Position numbers and translations under genes: made by a program | Shown here: piece after piece, positions 44,166 through 53,500 of the stretch | Position numbering within the stretch: the first letter of the stretch is position 1 | Layout of the letters: every line of letters begins with the position of its first letter | Notes under the pieces: generated by a model | The model's database searches: none | The model's input: only the letters and a program-made list of their open reading frames with translations | What the model was told of the DNA's origin: nothing | NCBI GenBank assembly: GCA_018433765.1 | Contig: JAHDQO010000003.1 | Location: 62,001-126,000 of the forward strand | Length of the DNA: 64,000 nucleotides | Reading direction: 5' to 3' | DNA from: Tissierellales bacterium | GTDB taxonomy: Bacteria; Bacillota; Clostridia; Tissierellales; Sedimentibacteraceae

Positions 44166-44813
44166 ATGAGTATAAAAAAAAGGAATAATGTAGCAACAAG
44201 TGTATATGAAGAAATAAAAAATAGAATTATAACTCTTGAATATGAACCTGGATATATATTAAACGAAACAGAATTGTCGCGAGAATTTGGAATAAGTAGG
44301 ACACCAATAAGAGAAGCTCTTCATAAATTGCAGCAAGAGAAGCTTATAACAATTGTATCAAGAGTAGGAGCACAAGTAATACCATTAGATTTATTTTATT
44401 TAAAACAAGCATTTGAAGTAAAAAAAAATTTAGAAGCTTTTGCAACTAAATTGGCAGCAGTAAATGCAACAAAAAAGCAGATTGATGAATTAAAAGAAAT
44501 AGTTGATAGATTTGAAAAAGTCAATCCAGATGTTGATTATGAAAAGTTAATAGATATAGACGAAGAGTTCCATAAAAAAATAAGAGAAATAAGTAAAAAT
44601 ATTGTATTAATTGATGTACTTGATATGTTACATACAAGATTTAAAAGATTATGGCATTATACTAAAAATCAAGTAACAAATAGCAAAACATTTATTAATA
44701 CCTTAAAAGATATAGTAGATGCAATAGAAAAGAAAAACCCAGAAAAAGCCTCTGAAATGGCTGTTAAACATATAGAAGTTTATATTGAACAAATAAAAAA
44801 CGATATATTTTAA
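44166..44813 (+). CDS. GntR-family (FCD/FadR type) transcriptional regulator
   Basis: 215 residues: a winged helix (about 8-70; YEEIKNRIITLEYEPGYILNE, FGISRTPIREALHKL) and an all-helical FCD ligand-binding domain with DIDEEFHKKIREI and a metal-site-like HIEVYIEQI near the end. Start ATG 44166 behind AAAGGTGAT; GTG 44157 and ATG 44160 overlap that sequence. Operator-like TGTATACA sites occur before its own gene and before the ornithine-cyclodeaminase-like gene. The effector is probably an amino acid or derivative handled by the neighbours. Confidence 0.88.
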   Translation: MSIKKRNNVATSVYEEIKNRIITLEYEPGYILNETELSREFGISRTPIREALHKLQQEKLITIVSRVGAQVIPLDLFYLKQAFEVKKNLEAFATKLAAVNATKKQIDELKEIVDRFEKVNPDVDYEKLIDIDEEFHKKIREISKNIVLIDVLDMLHTRFKRLWHYTKNQVTNSKTFINTLKDIVDAIEKKNPEKASEMAVKHIEVYIEQIKNDIF

Positions 44814-44818
44814 TATAT

Positions 44819-44848
44819 AAAATCAGATTTAAAATCTGATTTTTTTTG
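44819..44848 (+). terminator. Intrinsic terminator after gntR
   Basis: A palindromic stem AAATCAGATTT/AAATCTGATTT is followed by T8, directly after the GntR stop. Confidence 0.82.
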
Positions 44849-44857
44849 TTTTTTCTA

Positions 44858-44899
44858 TTGACAAGTTAGGGATACTTACTGTATATTTAATGTATACAA
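44858..44899 (+). promoter_or_regulatory. Promoter and GntR operator of the cyclodeaminase-like gene
   Basis: TTGACA (44858-44863), 18-nt spacer, TATATT (44882-44887), then ATGTATACAAG (44889-44899) sharing TGTATACA with the gntR operator at the same place relative to the -10 box. Confidence 0.68.
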
Positions 44900-44929
44900 G
44901 AAGGATATCTAAAACATATGGAGGTTGCG

Positions 44930-45982
44930 ATGAATAGTATTGAGTATAGAAATTGGGTAAATGAAAAGGTTAACATTGGTAATGAAATGCTTTATCTATC
45001 ATTTCAAGATTGTCAAGATACAGGCGTAACAATTGATGAAATAATAGATTATACGGAAAGAGCTATGATAGCTTACAGCAAAAAAGAAGTTGAGATGCCA
45101 GCAAAAATTGGTTTGCATCCACAACCCAATTCGTTAATGCATGCTATGCCAGCTTATTTATCAAAGGAATTCGCATGTGGTATTAAATGGGGGTCGAATT
45201 TTCCTACAAACAAGGAAAGATTTTCAGATATAACTCCAACAAATTGTCAGATAATATATAATGACCATGAATCAGGACTACCACTTGCAATAATGGATGC
45301 AACATGGATAACAGAAGTGAGAACACCAGCAGTTTCTCTTGTAGCGGCGAAACATATGGCTAATTTAAATGCTACTACTTTTGGAATGTATGGATGTGGA
45401 ATCCAAGGAAAAGCACATATAAAAATGATCGAAAAAATATTACCGAAACTAGAAAACATATACATATACGATATTTATGAATCATCAATGGATAAAGTCA
45501 TAGAAATATGCCAACCATTAGTAAATGCTAAGATAATTAAAACAAGTGATCCAAGTGAAATAGCTAAAAAATGCGAAGTTATGTGTTCAGCAGTTCCAAT
45601 TCACCATAAACCAAATCCATTTGTAGAAGGAAGTTTAATAGGAAAAGGACAAACAGTAATTACTTGTGATTGTCATTCAGTATATACAGATGATTTATAT
45701 AAAAAAGCTGATATTTATACTGTAGATAGCATAGAACAACATAAATTACTAGAAGGATATGGATATTATCCTTGGGGACTTCCAGAAATTTATGCAGAAA
45801 CTGGTGGAGTTGCAGGAGGATTAAAGAAGGGTAGGACATCAAAAGAACAACTAATATTATCAAATAATGTAGGCATGGCTGTTGAAGACATGATGGTAGC
45901 ACGAAGAATATTTGATAAAGCATTAGAAAAAGGATTAGGAATTAAGCTACCATTATGGAAAAATACTAAATCTATAAGGTGA
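44930..45982 (+). CDS. Ornithine cyclodeaminase/mu-crystallin family protein
   Basis: 350 residues. The Rossmann motif GMYGCGIQGKAHIKMI binds NAD(P). Upstream are KIGLHPQPNSLMHAMPAYL and the substrate-side KWGSNFPTN, and ATWITEVRTPAVSLVAAKHM precedes the nucleotide domain, as in OCD/alanine dehydrogenase/ketimine reductase relatives. The enzyme could cyclise ornithine to proline or reduce a cyclic ketimine. Start ATG 44930, with GGAGG ending five bases upstream; the ATG at 44918 overlaps that site. Controlled by the adjacent GntR protein, judging from the shared operator. Confidence 0.85.
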   Translation: MNSIEYRNWVNEKVNIGNEMLYLSFQDCQDTGVTIDEIIDYTERAMIAYSKKEVEMPAKIGLHPQPNSLMHAMPAYLSKEFACGIKWGSNFPTNKERFSDITPTNCQIIYNDHESGLPLAIMDATWITEVRTPAVSLVAAKHMANLNATTFGMYGCGIQGKAHIKMIEKILPKLENIYIYDIYESSMDKVIEICQPLVNAKIIKTSDPSEIAKKCEVMCSAVPIHHKPNPFVEGSLIGKGQTVITCDCHSVYTDDLYKKADIYTVDSIEQHKLLEGYGYYPWGLPEIYAETGGVAGGLKKGRTSKEQLILSNNVGMAVEDMMVARRIFDKALEKGLGIKLPLWKNTKSIR

Positions 45983-46222
45983 TATTATCATAATTAATAA
46001 CAAATAAAAAGAATGGATTTTCGATTAAAATAGAAGTACAATAAATTTATTATTATAATCTATATAGGTTTCTGAAAAAGAAAAATATTCTATACCTTAA
46101 ATATTATAAAAAATTATTTTAAAGCAAAAACTGATGTTTAGTAAATAATTTTGTAACTATATCTAAATTTAATAAGGTTCCAATAAATTAAAATAATAAA
46201 TATTGCTAAGGAGTGGATCGAA

Positions 46223-48532
46223 TTGTTCCAAAAATATGAAAGAGCAGAAAAATTCTTAAACGAAAACTTGCAAGCAATTACTAAAAATGCAAAAATTATA
46301 CCGAATTGGGTTAGTAATACTGCATTTTGGTATAAGAAAGATACGGAAAAAGGTAAAGAGTTTGTTCTTTATGATTTAGAAAAAGATATGAATATTGAGC
46401 TTTTTAATCATAAAGAGGTTGCAAAAGCAGTTTCAGAAGTTTTAGGTTTTGAATCAAGTCCGTATAATTTACCATTTGATACTTTTTCTTATTTTCTAGA
46501 AAAACATTTAATGATATTCGTCATAGGATTTCAATCATATATGTTAAATACTGAAAATTATGAATGTAAAGCGGTAACAAACCCATTAGCTCCTTATATT
46601 CCATCTATGTCGCCAGATCAATCTAAAGCTGTATTTACAAGAGATAATAACCTTTGGGTTCAGGATCTAACTGAAGAAAGTCCTAAACAGTTAACTTTCG
46701 ATGGAGAAAAAAATAAAGCATATGGTAAATTGCCTGGATATGGTTTTGTATCTGTATTACTATCAAAAATGAGAATGCAAACTCCTACGATAGGTGTAGT
46801 ATGGTCTCCTGATTCAAGTAAAATAATAGTAAAAGTACTTGATGAAAGAGAATATGATACTTTACCTTACGTTGAATCAGTACCAGTAGATGGATCATTA
46901 AAACCTAAGTTATATGAGATAAAATATCCTACATCAGAAAAAAAAGAAATAATAGATTATTACTGTATTGATATTGAAAGTGGAAAAATTGTAAAAATTA
47001 AGACTCCTGAAAGTGTAGGTTTATTTGATGATGTATCAATGAAACCATTCATTTGGTGGAAAGATAACAATTCAAAAGCTATCGTTATTGGACAGACTGT
47101 GAATTCAGATTATTTTAATGTTATGGAACTAGATTTAGTAAAAGGGGACTATAAAGTTATACTAGAAGAAAAGGCTGAAACATTTCTGAATCTTAATGGA
47201 TTAACGTATAATAATCCAAATGTAAGAGTAATTAAAGATAGCAGTGAGCTTATTTGGTATTCAGAAAGAAGTGGTTGGGGACATCTGTATAGATATAACT
47301 TACAAACGGGTGAACTTATTAATCAAATAACAACAGGGGAATGGATTGTAAGAGATTTATTAGAAGTTGATGAACAAAATGAAACTATATATTTTGCAGC
47401 TGCAGGAGTAGATAAAGATGTTGATCCTTATTATAGAAAAATTTACAAAGTAAAATTTGATGGTAGTGATTTAACTGCTTTAACTTCTGAAAATGCTGAT
47501 CATATATACACCAATACTCAACCTAATTTTATGGGAGGTGGAGATACTAGATTTGCGAATATATCATTTGATAATAAGTATTTAGTTGATAATTACTCAA
47601 CAGTTCAGCAAGTACCTGTTACTGTAGTAAGAAGTACAGAAGATGGAAGTATAATAAAAGTAATAGAAGAAGCTGACATAACTGATTTAAAAGGAATTGG
47701 ATTTAGGATGCCTGAAAGATTTGTTGTAAAAGCTGAAGATGGTGTTAATAATATATGGGGAGTAATTTATAAACCATCTGATTTCGATCCTAATAAAAAG
47801 TATCCCGTAATTGACTCAATATATAATGGTCCTCAAATAATATCTACTCCAGTTAATTTTATTGATACTATGGATGTAGCGGGTATATCTCCAGGTGGAT
47901 GTCAAGACAATTATGCTATTGCTGAACTAGGATTCATAGTCATAGTATTAGATTCAACAGGTACGCCAGGTAGATCAAAGACATTTCATGAAAAAATATA
48001 TGGAGGTTTCGATAATTTTGGACTAGATGATCATGTAAGAGCAATAAAGACTTTAGCGGAAGATAGACCGTATATGAATATTGATAAAGTAGGTATATTT
48101 GGTCATTCTTTTGGAGGATATGCATCATGTAGAGCTATACTTAAATATCCTAACTTTTTCAAAGTTGCTGTTTCATCTGCAGGTTCCCATGATTATAGTG
48201 CAATACTTCCAGTTGCTATGTCACCTTATCTTAGGTATATGGAAAACCAAGAGAATATCAAAGCTGTAAGCAATAAATTATTAGCTCAAAACTTAGAAGG
48301 AAAGCTATTACTTGCATATGGTGAACATGATGAAAATGTTCCTTTTAATCAATTTACACAATTGGCAGATGAATTAATAAAAGCTAATAAAGAATTTGAT
48401 GTTATATTTATGCCAAATGAAAACCATCAATTCTACACTTCTTTATACTTTAGAAGAAGAAGAATGGACTATTTTGTTAGACATTTATTAGGACAAGAGC
48501 CACCAAGAAATTATCAGTTGAAATTAATTTAG
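46223..48532 (+). CDS. S9-family prolyl oligopeptidase / dipeptidyl peptidase
   Basis: 769 residues: an N-terminal eight-bladed propeller region like DPP IV (SPDQSKAVFTRDNNLWVQD, WSPDSSKIIVK) and a C-terminal alpha/beta-hydrolase domain. The nucleophile motif GHSFGGYAS gives Ser629, YGEHDENVPFNQ the acid, and NENHQFY the His. No signal peptide is present, so it is cytoplasmic, suiting breakdown of imported peptides. Start TTG 46223 with AAGGAG 9 nt upstream. The gap from 45983 holds nothing obvious. The enzyme cuts after proline or alanine in short peptides, completing the peptidase set here. Confidence 0.88.
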   Translation: MFQKYERAEKFLNENLQAITKNAKIIPNWVSNTAFWYKKDTEKGKEFVLYDLEKDMNIELFNHKEVAKAVSEVLGFESSPYNLPFDTFSYFLEKHLMIFVIGFQSYMLNTENYECKAVTNPLAPYIPSMSPDQSKAVFTRDNNLWVQDLTEESPKQLTFDGEKNKAYGKLPGYGFVSVLLSKMRMQTPTIGVVWSPDSSKIIVKVLDEREYDTLPYVESVPVDGSLKPKLYEIKYPTSEKKEIIDYYCIDIESGKIVKIKTPESVGLFDDVSMKPFIWWKDNNSKAIVIGQTVNSDYFNVMELDLVKGDYKVILEEKAETFLNLNGLTYNNPNVRVIKDSSELIWYSERSGWGHLYRYNLQTGELINQITTGEWIVRDLLEVDEQNETIYFAAAGVDKDVDPYYRKIYKVKFDGSDLTALTSENADHIYTNTQPNFMGGGDTRFANISFDNKYLVDNYSTVQQVPVTVVRSTEDGSIIKVIEEADITDLKGIGFRMPERFVVKAEDGVNNIWGVIYKPSDFDPNKKYPVIDSIYNGPQIISTPVNFIDTMDVAGISPGGCQDNYAIAELGFIVIVLDSTGTPGRSKTFHEKIYGGFDNFGLDDHVRAIKTLAEDRPYMNIDKVGIFGHSFGGYASCRAILKYPNFFKVAVSSAGSHDYSAILPVAMSPYLRYMENQENIKAVSNKLLAQNLEGKLLLAYGEHDENVPFNQFTQLADELIKANKEFDVIFMPNENHQFYTSLYFRRRRMDYFVRHLLGQEPPRNYQLKLI

Positions 48533-48556
48533 ATTATAAACTGATTAATTTTAATG

Positions 48557-49234
48557 CTAATATAAAACTTTTCTTAGCCTATCGATATTTAATATATAAA
48601 ATGTTCTATTTTTATTTTTTATTAAACCCTCTTCTTCTATATCTCTGAGAGATCTGGAAAGAGAGGGTGTTTGAACATGTAGATATTCTGCCCATATTTT
48701 TTTTGAGAAAGGTAAATTGATTGTTAAACTATTGTTTTTATCATATTCACATAGTAAATAATGAATAATTTTATTTTTTATTGAAGCTTGTGAGAGTATA
48801 TCAATTTTATTGTTAAGTACGTTATTGTCACAGGATAAAGCTTTAACAAAATTAAACATTAACTCTGTATCTTTGTATAGAAGATTATTTAAGTCATTTT
48901 TATAAATTATTAAAATATCAGTATTTTCTTTTGATGTTATAGAAAATGGATAATATTTCACATTTGAAAAAATACTACTAATTCCTATCAAATCATTTTC
49001 TACTTTTTCTCCTATTATTAATGATTCTCCTGATACAAGTATTTTTTTTATTATCACTGAACCTGATAAAATAATACCTACTTTATCACAAACTTTGTTA
49101 GGACTAAAAATAACTTCATTCTTTTTAAAATTATTAATAATATAATTAGAGTTAGAGGTTAAAGATTCTATTTGATTAGTTGATTTGCCGCTAAATAATA
49201 ATGTCTTACTAAATTTATCAATAATATTATACAT
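48557..49234 (-). CDS. Crp/Fnr-family transcriptional regulator
   Basis: 225 residues: a cyclic-nucleotide-binding-like beta barrel (about 20-120; GIILSGSVIIKKILVSGESLII) and a C-terminal winged helix (about 150-220; WAEYLHVQTPSLSRSLRDIEEEGLI) with the CRP recognition-helix pattern. No Cys cluster for a 4Fe-4S centre like that of E. coli Fnr is visible. Divergent from the flavodoxin gene, so the 130-nt region between them may contain its binding site. Redox or metal stress regulation is inferred from the neighbour. Confidence 0.85.
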   Translation of the reverse strand: MYNIIDKFSKTLLFSGKSTNQIESLTSNSNYIINNFKKNEVIFSPNKVCDKVGIILSGSVIIKKILVSGESLIIGEKVENDLIGISSIFSNVKYYPFSITSKENTDILIIYKNDLNNLLYKDTELMFNFVKALSCDNNVLNNKIDILSQASIKNKIIHYLLCEYDKNNSLTINLPFSKKIWAEYLHVQTPSLSRSLRDIEEEGLIKNKNRTFYILNIDRLRKVLY

Positions 49235-49319
49235 AAAAATTCTCCTAAAAATTATTTTTAATTAACAAATGTTAATGATTTATACTTTACATTATAGTAT
49301 AATTATTTAAAATTGTAAA

Positions 49320-49334
49320 TGATAAAGATTATCA
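49320..49334. promoter_or_regulatory. Fur box upstream of the flavodoxin gene
   Basis: TGATAAAGATTATCA matches the 7-1-7 Fur consensus TGATAAT-N-ATTATCA at 13 of 14 positions, 32 nt before the flavodoxin start. Confidence 0.7.
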
Positions 49335-49366
49335 ATATCATACAAAATAAAATTTTGGAGGTTATT

Positions 49367-49795
49367 ATGAAAGATATAGCAGTAATTTATTGGAGTGGAA
49401 CAGGAAATACAGAAAAGATGGCTCAAGCTGTAGTAGAAGGAATAAAAAATTCTGATCAAGCTGAGGCTAAAATTATGACTGTAGATAAAGCGTCTGTTGA
49501 AGATATAAAAAAAGCAAATGCAGTTGCATTAGGCTGTCCGTCAATGGGAGCTGAAGTTTTAGAGGAAACAGAAATGGAGCCTTTTATTGAATCTATAAAA
49601 GATGCTGTTAAAGATAAAAGGATAGCTTTATTTGGATCTTATGGATGGGGCGACGGCCAATGGATGAGAGACTGGGAAGTTAGAATGGAAGACTATGGCG
49701 CAGTTCTTGTTGATGATGGATTAACTATTAACGAGGAACCAGACGAAATAGGATTATCAGCATGCAAAGCGCTTGGAAAAGTATTAGCTAACTAG
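49367..49795 (+). CDS. Flavodoxin
   Basis: 142 residues, the usual short-chain flavodoxin length. The FMN phosphate loop is IYWSGTGNTEKMA at the N-terminus; ALGCPSMGAE and ALFGSYGWGDGQWM give the two loops around the isoalloxazine ring. Flavodoxin replaces ferredoxin as a low-potential electron carrier when iron is scarce, matching the Fur box upstream. Start ATG 49367 with TTTGGAGGT upstream; the frame extends to 49319 but that would overlap the Fur box. Followed 16 nt later by the DUF3793 gene. Confidence 0.95.
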   Translation: MKDIAVIYWSGTGNTEKMAQAVVEGIKNSDQAEAKIMTVDKASVEDIKKANAVALGCPSMGAEVLEETEMEPFIESIKDAVKDKRIALFGSYGWGDGQWMRDWEVRMEDYGAVLVDDGLTINEEPDEIGLSACKALGKVLAN

Positions 49796-49811
49796 ATAGT
49801 GAGGATGGTTT

Positions 49812-50414
49812 ATGGAAAAACATTGCTTATTAAATAATGAGTTAGTTAAATCTTATGATGATTTAGAATATTTACATTTTTTAGTAGCTTATTATACTGC
49901 ACCAACTTTAGAAAATAAAAAGCCATCCTCATTAGTTTCTTTTAAAAATTCTTGTAGAAACAACAGAGATATATGGCATAAATATAAAAACAATTTGAAA
50001 GAGATAGATTATAATTTTATTGAATTACTTGATAAAGATGATATAACAGTTGTTTTGTTTTATAACAGCAGTATACTTACAAAAATTTTAAATAGCAAAG
50101 AAAATATGAATTTTCTTTGCAAATATGGATATAATGAGCATATGCAGTTAAACGAATGTTTAGAATATTTAAGCAGAAGATACAAAAAAGAATGTCCACA
50201 CGAAATTGGTATATTCTTAGGTTATCCTCTTAATGATGTTGAAGCATTTACCAGCTGCTGTAAAAGGGATTGTTTAATGGTAGGGTATTGGAAAGTTTAT
50301 TCAGATGTTAAAACAGCTAAAAAGACATTTAAAAGTTATGATTTAATTAAAAGTAATATCATACAGTCATTAACTTCTGGCATTAAACCTACCCAACTTT
50401 TTGGAACTACATAA
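49812..50414 (+). CDS. DUF3793 family protein
   Basis: 200 residues with the DUF3793 (PF12672) pattern: HFLVAYYTAPTLENKKPSSLVSF at the start, VVLFYNSSIL in the middle, and CPHEIGIFLGYPLNDVEAF with GYWKVYSD near the end. The function is unknown. Such genes are regularly found beside flavodoxin genes in Clostridia, and here the two form one unit 16 nt apart, so it should share the iron control. A cytosolic helper in flavodoxin or iron physiology is inference. Start ATG 49812 after GTGAGGATGG. Confidence 0.85.
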   Translation: MEKHCLLNNELVKSYDDLEYLHFLVAYYTAPTLENKKPSSLVSFKNSCRNNRDIWHKYKNNLKEIDYNFIELLDKDDITVVLFYNSSILTKILNSKENMNFLCKYGYNEHMQLNECLEYLSRRYKKECPHEIGIFLGYPLNDVEAFTSCCKRDCLMVGYWKVYSDVKTAKKTFKSYDLIKSNIIQSLTSGIKPTQLFGTT

Positions 50415-50453
50415 CGCCTTCTAATTAAGACCACATGCTGTCTTATTTATATT

Positions 50454-50498
50454 AATTAGATAATTATGATTAAAAACCATAATTATCTAATTTTTTTA
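50454..50498 (+). terminator. Intrinsic terminator of the flavodoxin operon
   Basis: A 15-bp perfect stem (50454-50468 with 50478-50492, AATTAGATAATTATG) with a 9-nt loop and T run. Confidence 0.85.
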
Positions 50499-50577
50499 TG
50501 TAGATAATATTCTTTGAGTCTAAAGGAAAATAAATATTAAAATACTTTTAAGGGGAGAAATAATACACACAAGAGTT

Positions 50578-50596
50578 GATAGTGATTATTAATAGC
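50578..50596. promoter_or_regulatory. Weak Fur-box-like site
   Basis: GATAGTGATTATTAATAGC matches the 19-bp consensus GATAATGATAATCATTATC at 14 positions, upstream of the binding-protein gene. Confidence 0.45.
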
Positions 50597-50646
50597 AATT
50601 ATAATAATTAAATGAAATACTTTATAATTACAGGAGGATGGTTGAA

Positions 50647-52245
50647 ATGAAAAAAATATTAAGTATAATAATAGCAGCGTTTTTAGTTTGTTCACTATTA
50701 ATAGTTGGGTGTAGTTCACAAGAAATGAGTAATAAACAGCAGGAATCAACAGAAATTATTATAGGAGAAAGTACAGATTTTACGAGTGGTTTCAATTTAA
50801 TTTCAGGAGACGATGGGTCTGGTTTTGTAAAATATATGCCAAATGTATATGAAACTTTAGTGTTATACGATGAATCTGGTATGAAACCTGGACTTGCTGA
50901 ATCATGGAATATTAATGAAAATGAAATAATTTTTAAATTAAGAGAGGGAGTAAAATTTAGTGATGGCTCAGAATTAACTTCTGATGTAGTTAAATTAAAT
51001 TTTGATGCAATGAAAAAAGCAATCGGTGAACAGTTTTCATGGTTTGCAGGGATATCAAAATTGAAAGAAGTTAAAGTTATGGATAAATATCAAGTCAAAT
51101 TTATTTATGATACTCCATATATAGCTGCGTTGCAGGATTTGACTGTTAATTGCCCAATGGGTATCATGTCACCAAAAGCTTATGAAAATGGTAATGCTTC
51201 AGAAGAACTAAATAATAAAACTTTTGGTACTGGTCCATATAAAATAGATAAATTTGAAAAAGGAAAATACTATACATTTGTTAGGAATGAAAACTATTGG
51301 GGAGAAAGACCTAAATTAGATAAAATAACTGTTAAAATAATACCAAATATGGAATCTCGTGTCCTTGCTTTAAAAACAGGAGAAATAGATATAATGTACG
51401 GCATAAAAGATATTTCTCAAGATTCTTTTGTATTTTTAGGCGATGAAGGATTTGGAACAAAAGTAGCTGAAAAGAGATTTAGTACAAGAAATATATTACT
51501 AAATTCGTCAAAAGAACCTTTTAGCAATTTAGATGTTAGATTAGCTGCACAGTATGCAGTAAATAAAGATGCTATATGTAAAAGTACACTATGCGGACTA
51601 GAAGAAAGGGCTGATAACTTACTTAATCCTAACTTACCATTTTGCGATGTAGATGTAGATCCTTATTACTATAATACAGCAAAAGCTGAAGAATTACTAG
51701 ATAAAGCAGGATGGCTCAAGGTAGAAGGTAAAGATATAAGGGAAAAAGACGGAAAAAAATTAGAAGCTGAAATATTGTATAGATCCGGATGGGGTATGGA
51801 AGAAGATATTTGTGAAGCTGCAGCAAGTCAACTGCGTGAAGTTGGATTTGATGTGAAAATAAGCGGGTTAGAGATTATGACATGGTACAGTAAAGTTTTA
51901 GAAGGAAATTTTGAAGCTACAATAAATGATACATATGGAATACAATACGATCCCCACACGTATTTAAGTCCAATGCTTAACTATAGTGCAGATAACTTAG
52001 CACAACAAGGATTATTACAAAAAAGTGAGATAGATAGAAGAATTAGAGAATCATTTAGTACTATTGATGAAAAAGTAATTCAAGAAAATTATGAGTATAT
52101 CTTAAAAACACTTCATAAAGAGGCTTTAAATATATATATTTCATATACAAAGGATACTATAATATATAATAAAAATAAGATTAAAGATTATGAATTTGAA
52201 AATCAAACAAAAGACTTTTATATAAATAGTATAATAATTAATTAA
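50647..52245 (+). CDS. ABC transporter substrate-binding lipoprotein (NikA/OppA family)
   Basis: 532 residues. Lipobox LIVGC with Cys22. The mature protein has the SBP_bac_5 (PF00496) signature: ESWNINENEIIFKLREGVKFSDG, TGPYKIDKFEKGKYYTFVRNENYWGE and LALKTGEIDIMYG. The overall pattern is near nickel-binding NikA and metallophore-binding CntA as well as dipeptide-binding proteins. No permease or ATPase gene follows, so it must work with a transporter encoded elsewhere. Start ATG 50647, because GGAGG lies 9 nt upstream and overlaps the alternative ATG 50638. The setting among Fur boxes suggests a metal or metal-chelate ligand. Confidence 0.83.
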   Translation: MKKILSIIIAAFLVCSLLIVGCSSQEMSNKQQESTEIIIGESTDFTSGFNLISGDDGSGFVKYMPNVYETLVLYDESGMKPGLAESWNINENEIIFKLREGVKFSDGSELTSDVVKLNFDAMKKAIGEQFSWFAGISKLKEVKVMDKYQVKFIYDTPYIAALQDLTVNCPMGIMSPKAYENGNASEELNNKTFGTGPYKIDKFEKGKYYTFVRNENYWGERPKLDKITVKIIPNMESRVLALKTGEIDIMYGIKDISQDSFVFLGDEGFGTKVAEKRFSTRNILLNSSKEPFSNLDVRLAAQYAVNKDAICKSTLCGLEERADNLLNPNLPFCDVDVDPYYYNTAKAEELLDKAGWLKVEGKDIREKDGKKLEAEILYRSGWGMEEDICEAAASQLREVGFDVKISGLEIMTWYSKVLEGNFEATINDTYGIQYDPHTYLSPMLNYSADNLAQQGLLQKSEIDRRIRESFSTIDEKVIQENYEYILKTLHKEALNIYISYTKDTIIYNKNKIKDYEFENQTKDFYINSIIIN

Positions 52246-52284
52246 AAAATCATATTATACTATTGAAAAATTTGAATTTCATAG

Positions 52285-52324
52285 TAGTTGACTTGTCAAC
52301 AATCTAGGTCAGGACTTATATCCT
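52285..52324. repeat. GTTGAC/GGTCAGG repeat forming a hairpin at the AraC gene end
   Basis: GTTGACTTGTCAAC is followed by GGTCAGGACTTATATCCTGACC, two palindromes made from the same motifs as the GGGTCAGGCTTGACAAGTTG element of the accessory region. The hairpin contains the last codons and stop of the AraC gene and probably terminates it. Confidence 0.55.
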
Positions 52325-53290
52325 GACCCTTCTTTTCAATTCACTTGGATTAACACCAAATTTCTTTTTAAATGCAACAGAAAAATGACTGGGATTAGAA
52401 TAGCCTACCATATTAGCAATTTCAATAACATTTTTCTGGCCTTCAATTAAGTATTCCCGTGCTTTTTCCATTCTTAAATTTCTAATATAACCATAAATTG
52501 TTGTATTGTAAATTTCTTTAAATCCTACTTTTAATTTAAATGTATTTAGACCTACATACTTTGATAAATCTTTTATTGATAGGGGATCAATAAATTCATT
52601 TGTAATAACTTCTTTAGCATGTTTTATTTTTTTTATATCTTCAATCTTAAAAACACTTGATTCGTCTCGTGTAAAAATTTTGTTTTGTACAAACAGAGTA
52701 ATTATTTCTATAGCTTTACTTTGCATATATAACATTCTGCAAAAAGAAGAACAGCTGCATTTATTAATTTGATTGAAAGCTACTTTTATTTCAGGTGATA
52801 ATACATCTAGCAACATTCCATTTATTAAAGAATTTAAAACATCTTCATCTATAAAATTATTATTGTATTCAGAAATTTGTTCTAAAAATTGGTTGTTAAA
52901 GCAAATAGATATAGACTTCCAATTTTCATTTTTCGGGAATATTTCCCATCTACTAGATGAACCATTCTTTAGAAATCTAATATCTCCTTCCTTTATAACA
53001 TATTCTGTCTTGTTTTTACTATCACCGCATGTTAAAGCGCCTTTAATGCAGTAAATAATTTCAAAATTAGAGAAATTCAAATTATAATTGTATTTAATTC
53101 CTTCACTTAAAGTCATTTCATTAATAATAATTTCAATTCCACTATCTAAAAAAATGTGTTCAGAACTACCTATACCTACAGTGTTATGTATTTTATAATA
53201 GTTTGCTAATTTATTTTTGTTTTCCAAATAAAATATATCTTTAAATTTTGAATAATAATCTTCTGAATTTTCAATCATTAGGTGTTTCAT
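52316..53290 (-). CDS. AraC-family transcriptional regulator (YbtA/PchR-like)
   Basis: 324 residues: an N-terminal sensing domain of about 220 residues and a C-terminal pair of AraC helix-turn-helix motifs (LSIKDLSKYVGLNTFKLKVGF; NVIEIANMVGYSNPSHFSVAFKKKFG). The layout is that of YbtA/PchR regulators, which bind a ferric siderophore and activate siderophore transport genes; here the ABC pair is divergent. Start at 53290 with GGAGG just upstream on the minus strand. A Fur-like site lies in the intergenic region. The final residues RRVRI are encoded by a repeat hairpin, so the C-terminal end may be repeat-derived. Confidence 0.85.
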   Translation of the reverse strand: MKHLMIENSEDYYSKFKDIFYLENKNKLANYYKIHNTVGIGSSEHIFLDSGIEIIINEMTLSEGIKYNYNLNFSNFEIIYCIKGALTCGDSKNKTEYVIKEGDIRFLKNGSSSRWEIFPKNENWKSISICFNNQFLEQISEYNNNFIDEDVLNSLINGMLLDVLSPEIKVAFNQINKCSCSSFCRMLYMQSKAIEIITLFVQNKIFTRDESSVFKIEDIKKIKHAKEVITNEFIDPLSIKDLSKYVGLNTFKLKVGFKEIYNTTIYGYIRNLRMEKAREYLIEGQKNVIEIANMVGYSNPSHFSVAFKKKFGVNPSELKRRVRI

Positions 53291-53325
53291 AATACCTCCA
53301 CTGTATTAAAACTGTAAAACGATAT

Positions 53326-53340
53326 AGATAATTATTATCA
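53326..53340. promoter_or_regulatory. Fur box between the AraC gene and the ABC operon
   Basis: AGATAATTATTATCA matches TGATAAT-N-ATTATCA at 13 of 14 positions. It is placed to control both divergent units. Confidence 0.65.
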
Positions 53341-53500
53341 TATACCTTTACAATATTTTAACAGTGGACAATATTTATGTCAATATGCATTTTAGGTTTA
53401 CATTATACCAGATTGGGGATATATAATGCTTTTCGGAGTTGAAAGCATTATTCAATAAAATTAGAATTGTAATAAAGTTTAAAAGAGAGGAGACATTTAA

